Assembly: GCF_900109525.1 (NCBI RefSeq)
Contig: NZ_FOAN01000019.1
Coordinates: forward strand, 1-43,660
Source of the DNA: Allobosea lupini
Lineage (GTDB): Bacteria > Pseudomonadota > Alphaproteobacteria > Rhizobiales > Beijerinckiaceae
Direction of reading: 5' to 3'
Length of the DNA stretch: 43,660 bases
The translations under genes were made by a program, and so were the position numbers. Positions 24,800-31,887 of this stretch are shown here, one piece after another. Position 1 is the stretch's first letter, and every line of letters starts with the position of its first letter. Under the pieces are notes generated by a model. It was given only the letters and a program-made list of their open reading frames with translations. It was not told where the DNA came from and did no database searches.

Positions 24800-26511
24800 C
24801 AGGCGCTCACCGCATTCTTGAGGAAATCGGAAAGATCACGGCTCCCCGCTGCTTCGGGGTTGCGGCTCATCAGATCGAAGGCGTTGAAGAGTCCGATCAG
24901 CGGGTCGATCTTTGCCGTGCCGGAGGCCTGTTTGGTCACCAGCACGGCCGAGCCGCGCAGCTCCGAACGCGCATTGCTAACCGCCCAGGCCATCATCGGG
25001 CGCGCACCATGCTTCAAGGTTCCGTCCTTCAGCTTGCGGGCCGCGCCCTTAATCACGCCGGAGAGGCGATATCCCTGCGGAACAGCGGCGATGCAGTCGT
25101 CCGGGATCTCGCGCAGCGAAAGCTCGTCGAGAATCGCAGCGATGCCGACCGCATCGACGCCGATCCCGGCCTTCTCAGGCAGCAGCCCGGCCTTGAAGAT
25201 GCGCTCGACAATGTTGGCGACGCCGGCGACGTCGGCGTTCGCGCCGTCTTCCGTCTCGGCAATATCGACGAAGGTCAGATCGCCCTCGCGCTCAAAATCG
25301 AGCAGGCGAGAAGCGATTTCCTTGCGCAGCAGCAGAACGCCGCGATCAGCCCAAGCGTGGCCCCAATGATACCAGCGCTTGGTGACCCGGTGGCGACCCA
25401 GCACGGCGAGGCCGAGAAGGTCGTCGAGGCCGCCACCGTCGATCCCGACCGTGCACACATCGCACTCTGCCAGGATGAACTCGAGCGTCACCTTTTCACT
25501 GCCGGCGCGTTCCCAGTGATCGGCGCCCTCCCAGCGGTTCGAATGCAGGGCAAGGCCGATCTGGATATTGAGGTGCTGCGACGCCCAGCGCCGCTCCTCC
25601 TCATCTCCCATCTCGCGCGCTGTTGCGTAATCCTGGGTCAGGACCGGCAGAGAGACGGAGCGGCCGAGATTGGGCAGGACCCGCGCCCAGTTCTCGACTT
25701 GCCGCCACGGCTTGGCAGGGTCGGTCTGCATCGCCTCCGGGAACTCGTAGAGCACCGGCAGGATTGTCGCATTCTCGATCCGGCCGTCACGCACGCTGCG
25801 CGCATAGTCCAGTTCGGCCTTGAAGGCGCCGGCCGGCGGCTCGTCCGACTGCGTCGTGATGATGATCCCGAACGCCTCCGGAATCGCGACGCGGGCGCCG
25901 CGCAGCTGCCCGATGACGCGCGAGGTGTAGGCGACCTTACCGAGCAGGTGCAGCTCGTCGAGCAGCCAGCCGGCATATTTGCCGCCGGTGGCGACCTTCA
26001 TGTCGAAGGTCATCACCTTCAATGTGGCGCCCGTCACCCGGTTGACCACCGTCTTGAGGTGATCCCGGACATGCAGGAGCGTGTCGAGATCTTTGTCGGC
26101 CGCAACCATGCCGGACACGGCGGCGAAGGCGAGGTCTGCGATCTCCTGCGTCGGACCGAACAGGGCGAAGGCCGCATTCGGCCGCTCATTCATGAGCAGC
26201 GCCGTCAGCATCAGCGCCGCCCCGTTCGTCGTCTTCGAATTCTTCTTCGGGACGAGCAGGAAGACGCCTGGCACTTGGCGAATGCCGGTCGCCTCGTCGA
26301 TCGAGCCGAACACGGCGCGGACGACATCACGAAACCAGTCGCCGGCTGCCTCGCCCAAGGTCGGCTGGCCCGGCACGTCGGGAAGGTGCAAGCGGTCGAA
26401 GATCGCCGCGGCGCGATCCGCCTCGAGCTCGTCGAGCGGCAAGAGCGGAACGAGAGACTGCCCGGCGAGGAGCGTGCTCTCCCAGCCCGGCTGCGCGAAG
26501 TGATACGACAT
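24799..26511 (-). CDS. Terminase large subunit TerL (570 aa)
   Basis: Packaging ATPase and nuclease. Walker A is the deviant VPKKNSKTT (residues 87-95) typical of Terminase_1. Walker B is AGWLLDELHLL with Asp185/Glu186. The motif VMTFDMKVATGGKYAGW precedes it. The C-terminal nuclease domain carries acidic residues in DLTFVDIAETEDGANAD and in GIGVDAVGI. Full family length. The start overlaps the TerS stop (TGATG) and the stop overlaps the portal start. Confidence 0.95.
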   Translation of the reverse strand: MSYHFAQPGWESTLLAGQSLVPLLPLDELEADRAAAIFDRLHLPDVPGQPTLGEAAGDWFRDVVRAVFGSIDEATGIRQVPGVFLLVPKKNSKTTNGAALMLTALLMNERPNAAFALFGPTQEIADLAFAAVSGMVAADKDLDTLLHVRDHLKTVVNRVTGATLKVMTFDMKVATGGKYAGWLLDELHLLGKVAYTSRVIGQLRGARVAIPEAFGIIITTQSDEPPAGAFKAELDYARSVRDGRIENATILPVLYEFPEAMQTDPAKPWRQVENWARVLPNLGRSVSLPVLTQDYATAREMGDEEERRWASQHLNIQIGLALHSNRWEGADHWERAGSEKVTLEFILAECDVCTVGIDGGGLDDLLGLAVLGRHRVTKRWYHWGHAWADRGVLLLRKEIASRLLDFEREGDLTFVDIAETEDGANADVAGVANIVERIFKAGLLPEKAGIGVDAVGIAAILDELSLREIPDDCIAAVPQGYRLSGVIKGAARKLKDGTLKHGARPMMAWAVSNARSELRGSAVLVTKQASGTAKIDPLIGLFNAFDLMSRNPEAAGSRDLSDFLKNAVSA

Positions 26512-27203
26512 CAGCCGCGCTTCCTGCCGACCAGTTCGGACCAGGGACCGCGCGTGACGACACCGTGCGCGTCGAGCTGCGCCTGTTCCTTCTTCCCGAC
26601 AGGGTCAGGCGCAGGTGCCTCTGTCTTTGCCGCGGCCTTGCCGCGCACCTGATCCTGCAGCTGCTCGAGGCGGGCGCGATCCATGATGGCGATCGCCTCC
26701 TTCTGGGCGGCGACATTGCCCTTCAGGGCGGTGCGATGGAGTGCGACCAGAACCTCGGCGCGCTTGCGGAGCGCGCCGGTCTCAATCTCGCTCGCGTAGT
26801 AGCGTCGCAAGGTCGGCTCGGATATCGCCATCGCGCGGCTGATCTCATCGACCGTCATGCCCGACGATACAAGCACCGCCACCTTCTCGCGGTCTCGGTC
26901 GCCCGGCTGATAGCGCTTGCGCCCGCCAGAGCCGGAGCGCTTAGGCCGAGGCGCAGCCGGCGTCGCCGGCGCGAGATCCTCGGTGCCGAACAGGCCGCCG
27001 CCGCTGACGCGATCGCGCAGCTCTGCGACGAAGGCCTTGCGCAGCGTCGGCACGCTGACCCCGACCTCTTCGGCGATTACCGGATGGGCCAGGCGCTCCG
27101 AAGCCATCCGGCGCACGGTCGCGCGCTGCTCGTCCGACGGCACGAAGGCCGCGCGCCCCGGACGCTTTTCTTTCTTTCCGCCGCTGGGATTTGCGTCGTC
27201 CAA
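26511..27203 (-). CDS. Terminase small subunit TerS with two helix-turn-helix units (230 aa)
   Basis: Two similar HTH segments are present: residues 30-65 (LAHPVIAEEVGVSVPTLRKA) and residues 108-145 (GMTVDEISRAMAISEPTLRR). A helical oligomerisation region with GALRKRAEVLVALHRTALKG follows, then a basic Ala/Lys/Pro tail. The start codon is TTG at 27203; GGAG lies upstream, separated by a run of eight T. TerS recognises the packaging site and feeds DNA to TerL. The tandem HTH is unusual compared with single-HTH TerS proteins. Confidence 0.85.
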   Translation of the reverse strand: MDDANPSGGKKEKRPGRAAFVPSDEQRATVRRMASERLAHPVIAEEVGVSVPTLRKAFVAELRDRVSGGGLFGTEDLAPATPAAPRPKRSGSGGRKRYQPGDRDREKVAVLVSSGMTVDEISRAMAISEPTLRRYYASEIETGALRKRAEVLVALHRTALKGNVAAQKEAIAIMDRARLEQLQDQVRGKAAAKTEAPAPDPVGKKEQAQLDAHGVVTRGPWSELVGRKRG

Positions 27204-27282
27204 GAAAAAAAACTCCGAATGAGTCCAGAGCCGGTGAACGAGGTACGGCCGCCGTAGACTTTTGACCCGCCCCCCCCTAGGG
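27204..27282. other. Intergenic region between HNH and TerS; candidate cos/packaging site
   Basis: In HK97-like phages the HNH gene and TerS flank cos. This 79-bp gap carries a run of eight C (27270-27277), the palindrome CCCTAGGG (27275-27282), and a GACCC ... GGGTC pair (27264-27268, 27280-27284). A run of eight A (27203-27210) forms the TerS Shine-Dalgarno spacer. The packaging role is inferred from position only. Confidence 0.4.
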
Positions 27283-27612
27283 TCAGGCGAGACGCCGATG
27301 CCGCTTCGTCCGCTCGATGGCGGTCTTGCTGTTGTGGCAGGCGATGCAGAGCAGCATCACGTTGGCGATGTCGAAGTCGGCGCCGCCATCGCTGCGCTCT
27401 TCGACGTGGTCGGCAATCAACCCGCGCGGTGCATGGCTGCAATCGCGCTTACAATCAGGGTTCTCGCAGACGTAGCCGCGAGCCTGCTTCACGCCGCGAG
27501 CGAACTCGCGCCATTCAGTCGAGAGGTAGAACGGATCGGCCACCTTCTGGGGTGGCGCAATGCGAGCGGCCACCGAAGCCACGCGACTGCTGATGGTCTT
27601 GAGCCTGCTCAT
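27283..27612 (-). CDS. HNH endonuclease (109 aa)
   Basis: The HNH core is visible: His69 in LIADHVEERSDGG, Asn84 in FDIANVMLLC, and His93 in CIACHNSKT. Zinc-binding Cys pairs are C49/C54 and C89/C92. The N-terminal WREFARGVKQARGYVCENP segment is typical of phage HNH proteins. ATG 27612 is used; ATG 27618 is equally possible. In HK97-like phages such a nuclease next to TerS/TerL is needed for specific cleavage of packaged DNA. Confidence 0.87.
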   Translation of the reverse strand: MSRLKTISSRVASVAARIAPPQKVADPFYLSTEWREFARGVKQARGYVCENPDCKRDCSHAPRGLIADHVEERSDGGADFDIANVMLLCIACHNSKTAIERTKRHRRLA

Positions 27613-27836
27613 AGTCATAGGGGCCGAAACACGAAACCCGCCACCATCGGGCAGCGGGTCTACATAGCTTCGCACAAGGCCGCCGATCCGAGGATCTAAG
27701 CGACACGGGCTTGCGAGATACGAGCCGCCGAAGCGACGATCACACTGACCAAGTTCACCGTGCAGCTATGGATTCCGATTCGGGCCGCGGGAGTCAATGG
27801 CGGCGCGTCAATTGATATCGGAATGCTGTTCATCAA
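27613..27836. other. Non-coding stretch upstream of the HNH gene
   Basis: About 220 bp without a convincing gene between the NusG-like and HNH genes. It is slightly more AT-rich than its surroundings around 27800-27835 and contains two nested palindromes, TCAATTGA and GATATC. TTGAC-like hexamers appear on the minus strand, but I cannot pair any with a good -10. It may hold the late promoter or the RNA site where the NusG-like protein loads. Confidence 0.35.
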
Positions 27837-28493
27837 TCAGGCTGCGTCGAGCTGGCTGGTACTGACCCGCATGCGGGAAGCGGAGCCGAGGAGGCTGATC
27901 ATGACGTCGGCCTCATGCAGGCCGACCTGATCCACCACTACGGCCAGGAAGCGCATGAACGGCCCGTCGATGATCCTGACGGTCTGCCCCGGCTTAACCA
28001 CCATCTCCGGCTTCCGTGGATCGGCGCACCGCGAAGCGCGCGGGTCGTTCTGATAGTCGGCGACAGCCTTGATGAAAGCGCCGGGCACCCGCGCCCATTG
28101 ATCTTGCGTGCGGACAATGTCCTGAACGCCCTCGATCTCACGAATGTCAGAGAGCGGCCTCCCGTTGATCGTGACGACGGTGACGCCATCATCGGCGACG
28201 AGAAAGCGGTCTCGCCGCAAGGTCGGCACGCCAGCCGCGAAGAGGTAGCGCGGGAAAGTCGCCAGCGTAAATTCCATCTCGCGGCGCTGATATCGCACCA
28301 CCTTGTGCCAGCTCGGCATGAAGACGGCGCAGCCCGCGTCCGCCAGACCCTTCGCCGCCTTCGCCTCCATCCTGGGCGTGGTGTAGACCAGGTACCACGA
28401 CAGCGAGGTGTCGAGATCGGCAGGCGCAGGATTCTTGGCCATGCTGACCTTCTTCTCGTGGACGAAGGGCTTCTTCTCGTTACGGCGTCCCAT
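27837..28493 (-). CDS. NusG/RfaH-family transcription antitermination protein (218 aa)
   Basis: Residues about 32-90 form a NusG N-terminal (NGN) domain: LSWYLVYTTPRMEAKAAKGL and ending ATFPRYLFAAG. The C-terminal KOW domain starts near residue 165 (VVKPGQTVRIIDGPFMRFLA) and ends in STSQLDAA. The middle insert is longer than in host NusG. Such proteins bind RNA polymerase and suppress pausing or termination. It is the last early gene read before HNH/TerS, and two intrinsic terminators lie downstream (4651-4671, 2597-2634), so a Q-like late antiterminator role is the natural reading (inference). The start at 28493 has GAGGG upstream. Confidence 0.85.
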   Translation of the reverse strand: MGRRNEKKPFVHEKKVSMAKNPAPADLDTSLSWYLVYTTPRMEAKAAKGLADAGCAVFMPSWHKVVRYQRREMEFTLATFPRYLFAAGVPTLRRDRFLVADDGVTVVTINGRPLSDIREIEGVQDIVRTQDQWARVPGAFIKAVADYQNDPRASRCADPRKPEMVVKPGQTVRIIDGPFMRFLAVVVDQVGLHEADVMISLLGSASRMRVSTSQLDAA

Positions 28494-28502
28494 CGTCAGC
28501 CC

Positions 28503-29678
28503 TCAGAACTTCACTTCGTCGTCGCCATCGTCCCGCTTGCCGCCGGGCGGCATCGGGGATGGCAGGAACACGCGGAATTCGCCCTTGAACGGAGGGATGC
28601 GGGCGCCCTTCGCGGCGAGCCAGGGCCGCCATGCGTCGATCTCCGGCCCGTCGCAGCGATAGGCTCCGAGATCGCCGATGCGCTTGGCTGCGGCGGCGAG
28701 CTCGCCGCCATTGGAGCCGAGCGGTTTGCCGGCATCGGCCTGCGACACCCAGAAGCCCGGGGGCTTGCCGGCCTTGATCCGGTCGAACAGCAGCAGCCAC
28801 CAGTCGCGCGTCCAGCCATTCACCACGACCGGCGCGCCGGTGGCCTCGCTGGCCTTGCGCTGCGCCGCCTTGGCTTCGAGGCCGATCCAGTTCCGTCCCT
28901 GCAGGTAGACCTCGCTGGACAGCCTGCCCTTGATGCCGCCCGCCTTCCGTTCGGCGATGAAGGCGCCGATCCCGTCGATGGCAGCAGCCCGCTGGTCGAA
29001 GGCGATCGCTTCCCAGGCGGCGCGTTGCTTCACCCGGTTGTCGCCCCTGGCGAAGGGGTAGGCCTCGAGGAAGTCGTCGAAGCTCGGCACCGGCTTGCCG
29101 TCGGGCTCGCGCTCGCTCGCTGGCCCGGCTGCGCTCGCGCCTGCGCCCTCTCTCTCATAACTAAGGTTTCTACTAAGGGGTTGGGTATCATCTGGGTGAT
29201 ACCCTTCCGCCGGATTTGGAAGGCTATCACCGTGATACCCTTCCACTGTGATACCCTTATTTGCGCCGGGGCTGGCCTTGTCCTGCTGGTCTGACCCTGC
29301 GTCCGGCGCATGGCCGGCAGCGTCGTCCTCGTCGGAATCCGGAGCGGGATCGTGCAGCGCCGCCGCCTCCAGCGCCGGCCACAGCTCCGGCCGGCGCAGG
29401 CGTGCCAGCATCTCGACATCCATCTCGTAATGGTTGGTCGACTTGGCGCCCGCGCCGCCGTCCCTGACTTTGCGCAGCAGGCCGACGCGGCAGAAGGTCT
29501 GCATCACCCGCCGCGCCGTCGGCACCGAGCATTCCGCGTCTTCGGCGATGGTGGCGAGCGAGGGGTAGATCCGCGTGCCGTCCTCCTGGCAGCAATCCAC
29601 CAGCTTGATCAGCACCATCTTGCGCGTCTGCGAATGCAGCTTGGCCTTGAGCGCGAGACCAAGAAGGGCGGCGCTCAT
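28503..29678 (-). CDS. Replication initiator, lambda O-like, with winged-helix N-terminus (391 aa)
   Basis: ATG 29678 follows GAGGGCGGC. Residues 1-100 form a winged helix (LGLALKAKLHSQTRKMVLIK, then IYPSLATIAEDAECSVPTAR and RVMQTFCRVGLLRKV). An acidic, disordered linker (about 105-190) includes the repeats EGYHGDS and EGYHPDD, encoded by DNA iterons. The C-terminal domain (PSFDDFLEAYPFARGDNRVK onward) resembles domains of phage replication proteins that follow a primase or helicase loader. DNA-binding domain plus origin inside the coding sequence is the lambda O arrangement. No helicase-loader gene is recognised next to it. Confidence 0.72.
   Translation of the reverse strand: MSAALLGLALKAKLHSQTRKMVLIKLVDCCQEDGTRIYPSLATIAEDAECSVPTARRVMQTFCRVGLLRKVRDGGAGAKSTNHYEMDVEMLARLRRPELWPALEAAALHDPAPDSDEDDAAGHAPDAGSDQQDKASPGANKGITVEGYHGDSLPNPAEGYHPDDTQPLSRNLSYEREGAGASAAGPASEREPDGKPVPSFDDFLEAYPFARGDNRVKQRAAWEAIAFDQRAAAIDGIGAFIAERKAGGIKGRLSSEVYLQGRNWIGLEAKAAQRKASEATGAPVVVNGWTRDWWLLLFDRIKAGKPPGFWVSQADAGKPLGSNGGELAAAAKRIGDLGAYRCDGPEIDAWRPWLAAKGARIPPFKGEFRVFLPSPMPPGGKRDDGDDEVKF
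29183..29258. repeat. Iteron cluster, candidate replication origin
   Basis: GTGATACCCTT occurs exactly at 29196-29206, 29232-29242 and 29248-29258. Inverted relatives are GGGTATCAT (29183-29191) and AAGGCTATCAC (29220-29230, one mismatch). Directly left lies a less GC-rich stretch (29155-29180) with two ACTAAGG repeats. Five iteron-like units inside the gene of a winged-helix initiator match the layout of oriLambda in O. Origin function is inferred. Confidence 0.65.
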
Positions 29679-29692
29679 GCCGCCCTCGCCAA
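29673..29692. repeat. 20-bp direct repeat, copy 1
   Basis: GCTCATGCCGCCCTCGCCAA spans the translation start of the initiator gene, and the same 20 bases occur at 31054-31073 over the start of the methyltransferase. Each copy is followed by a plus-strand gene. The repeat includes the Shine-Dalgarno and ATG-AGC of both minus-strand genes. Confidence 0.85.
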
Positions 29693-29737
29693 GGCACTGG
29701 GCTCGCGCCATAGTTGCGCGAGCTGGGGAGCATGCAG

Positions 29738-30316
29738 ATGACGACCTTCGAGACTGCTTCGGTTGTCTTTTCGACGATCGCGATGATCACGGCCCTTTAC
29801 GGCATCATGTCCGCGTTCGCCGCAAAGCGATCGGCCCATGCCGCTGAGAAGCAAGCAAAACATGCCGAGACACAGGCCGAGGCAGCGGTAACACAGGCAG
29901 ATGCAGCCAGGGCGCAGGCCCGCGCTGCCGAGCGGCAAGTCGATCTCATGCGCTCGAGCGTGGTATTCGATCGGATAGGCACAACCCTGAAGGTTCGCCG
30001 CGCCGTCATCGAATCGAAGGACATCTTGTCGGTCGCGCATCGTGCGGCGCTCGACGCGTCGGGCAGCAAGGCAATCCATCAAGCGATCCGCCCAATCCGT
30101 CAGATCGCCGGCGCCCTTGAGGACTTCCCGCCCATCCTGCCCGACAGCGTTCGAGCAATGCTTTTCGGCTACGTCCAGGATCTCAATGCGGTGGACTACA
30201 TGGCCGCGACCGGCGACAACGGCTTCGCGCTTACTAGCTTCCATCAGCAGGCCGACATGGTGACGGCTGCGATCGACGTCGCGATCACCGACATGATCAA
30301 AGATCTTGGGAGCTAA
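29738..30316 (+). CDS. Membrane-anchored coiled-coil protein on the opposite strand (192 aa)
   Basis: ATG 29738 is preferred to 29732 or 29714 because GGGGAG lies 8 bases upstream. One N-terminal transmembrane helix (residues 4-25, ASVVFSTIAMITALYGIMSA) is followed by a long Ala/Glu/Gln-rich coiled coil (30-75, KHAETQAEAAVTQADAARAQ). A helical cytoplasmic domain with many Ile/Ala (80-190) completes it. No family name recognised. It is transcribed against the leftward early operon and converges with the methyltransferase stop. A single, self-contained, membrane-tethered protein of this kind suggests a lysogenic exclusion or sensor gene, but that is inference. Confidence 0.72.
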   Translation: MTTFETASVVFSTIAMITALYGIMSAFAAKRSAHAAEKQAKHAETQAEAAVTQADAARAQARAAERQVDLMRSSVVFDRIGTTLKVRRAVIESKDILSVAHRAALDASGSKAIHQAIRPIRQIAGALEDFPPILPDSVRAMLFGYVQDLNAVDYMAATGDNGFALTSFHQQADMVTAAIDVAITDMIKDLGS

Positions 30317-30321
30317 CCGAC

Positions 30322-31059
30322 TCACGCCTCACCTCCCAGCCCGAGCGGCATCTGCTGCGCCGGTTCGGGCGCGGCCGGGGCTTGGGCGAACAGACGCTCT
30401 TGTTTGGCTTCGATCTCCAGTCGGCGGCAGGCGGTGTCGAAGTACTTCGGCTCGATCACGATGCCGATGAAGCGCCGGCCCAACCGCGCGCAGGCGATAC
30501 CGGTCGTGCCGGAGCCCATATAGGGGTCGAGGATGGTGCGGCCCTTGGTGCGCTGTACGCACCACAGCATCAGGTCGATCGGCTTCTGCGTAGGGTGCGC
30601 AGCCTGTACGCCGTCGTTCTCGGCCTTCCGCGCCAGCCCGCCCTGAAACTCGACATACTTGCAGTAGACGCCGTGCCCTCCTTTCTGCCAGCCGATCTCG
30701 GCATCGGACAGGAATGTGCCAAAGGCGCGCACGCTCTTCTTGATCCAGACCAGCGTCGACCCGACAGGCAGACGCGCGCCGAAATGGTTGGCGCCCCAGA
30801 GGATCACTTCGGGAAAGGCCAGCCAGCGTTTAGGATCGAATGGTTCGGCGTCCGCCGTGATCGCCCCGAAGTCGGCTCGGCCTTCGTCGGGGCGCTTTCG
30901 ATTGCCGCCCGTGAAGCGCGTCGAATCCGTATCCCAAGCCATGCCATAAGGCGGATCGCTGACGACAGCATCGATCTTGCCTAGCGTCGGCAGGATCTCG
31001 CGGCAGTCGCCGCAATGGAGCGTCACGCTGTCGCTGAGCTGTTCGGTGCGCCAGCTCAT
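30322..31059 (-). CDS. DNA adenine/cytosine-N4 methyltransferase, beta-type (245 aa)
   Basis: Motif IV (catalytic) is DPPYG at residues 35-39. Motif I (AdoMet binding) is DPYMGSGTTGIACARLG at residues 178-194, followed by FIGIVIEPKYFDTACRRL. This order, catalytic before AdoMet motif, is the beta class of amino-methyltransferases. HPTQKP (155-160) is a further hallmark. It should methylate the amino group of adenine or cytosine in DNA and protect phage DNA. No restriction partner is nearby, so it is an orphan enzyme. Start ATG 31059 lies in the 20-bp repeat. Confidence 0.9.
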   Translation of the reverse strand: MSWRTEQLSDSVTLHCGDCREILPTLGKIDAVVSDPPYGMAWDTDSTRFTGGNRKRPDEGRADFGAITADAEPFDPKRWLAFPEVILWGANHFGARLPVGSTLVWIKKSVRAFGTFLSDAEIGWQKGGHGVYCKYVEFQGGLARKAENDGVQAAHPTQKPIDLMLWCVQRTKGRTILDPYMGSGTTGIACARLGRRFIGIVIEPKYFDTACRRLEIEAKQERLFAQAPAAPEPAQQMPLGLGGEA

Positions 31060-31073
31060 GCCGCCCTCGCCAA
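31054..31073. repeat. 20-bp direct repeat, copy 2
   Basis: Identical to 29673-29692. It covers the start codon and Shine-Dalgarno of the methyltransferase. The two copies bracket a block (29693-31053) containing the membrane coiled-coil gene and the methyltransferase body, consistent with homologous gene-start modules or an insertion by recombination between them. Confidence 0.85.
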
Positions 31074-31112
31074 ATGCGAGCGCGCCGCTAGAATGCGCGC
31101 GGGGGGATAGGC

Positions 31113-31868
31113 ATGAAGACTGACAACGGCCTGGCAATAGCGCTCTTCGCGCTGATCATGGGGGGCGCCGTGGCGCTCGCGATCGCCAGCGACATTGCGG
31201 CGCCGCTTTGCGAGGTCGCGCGCAGCGCCAGCAAGGAGGCGCAGAAGCCTTACATCGGTTGCCTCGAATTCTGGCTGGAACGCTATCAAAGTCTTGCAGG
31301 CGGGCTTCTGGCGCTCGGTGGCGCCTTGGGCACGATCGGGATCATGCGGTGGCAATCTCTGGCCGCAGAAAGGGCCAGCGAGCGCGTGGCTCGCGCATAC
31401 GTTTACGGCCGGCTCAAAGATTTTCTCGCACAGGCAACCCTTCGGCTCGATGCCGAATTGGTCGCGCCGAGCAAAACGCGAAATGTCCCGCTTCCAAGCT
31501 TCGATTTGGGCGAAAACTTCAGCATAGTAGGCCACTTGCCGCGTGACCTTGCCCGCGACGTCTTTCAGTTTCGGACGAAGACAGTCGGGATTGAAAGCAA
31601 TCGCGAAAGCTTGAGAACGATGGGAGCGGTGTCTATCGAACGATATGCGATTGCGGCGATCGCCCGCCGGATCTTGGATGCCGACGCGTTGTGCCAAGAA
31701 GTCGCAAGCCAATTGGGCCTGTATACTCCGACATTCGACGAGTTCACCGCAGTCGACCTGACCGAGAAGGCAAGACCGTTCGACCAGGCGGTAACGTTCG
31801 AAGCCGTTATCGATTGGATTTTTGCTGGCCAATCGGCCGCGGACGACGATTGGCTTCGACCTACCTAA
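31113..31868 (+). CDS. Two-helix membrane protein on the opposite strand (251 aa)
   Basis: ATG 31113 has a GGGGGGA upstream. Two hydrophobic segments are visible, residues 7-27 (LAIALFALIMGGAVALAIAS) and about 61-80 (LAGGLLALGGALGTIGIM). Between them is a short loop containing two Cys. The remaining 170 residues are a soluble, mixed-charge domain without recognised motif. Third-position GC and the membrane profile support coding on this strand; the overlapping minus frame is low-complexity. It reads against the early operon and converges with the PP-loop gene. A candidate exclusion or defence gene; function unknown. Confidence 0.7.
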   Translation: MKTDNGLAIALFALIMGGAVALAIASDIAAPLCEVARSASKEAQKPYIGCLEFWLERYQSLAGGLLALGGALGTIGIMRWQSLAAERASERVARAYVYGRLKDFLAQATLRLDAELVAPSKTRNVPLPSFDLGENFSIVGHLPRDLARDVFQFRTKTVGIESNRESLRTMGAVSIERYAIAAIARRILDADALCQEVASQLGLYTPTFDEFTAVDLTEKARPFDQAVTFEAVIDWIFAGQSAADDDWLRPT

Positions 31869-31887
31869 ACCGTGGGAGGCTGCTGGC

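Noticed and set aside
29183..29258. CRISPR-like array
   Set aside because: Repeat units are 11 bp with short, irregular spacing and both orientations; this is an iteron pattern, not CRISPR.
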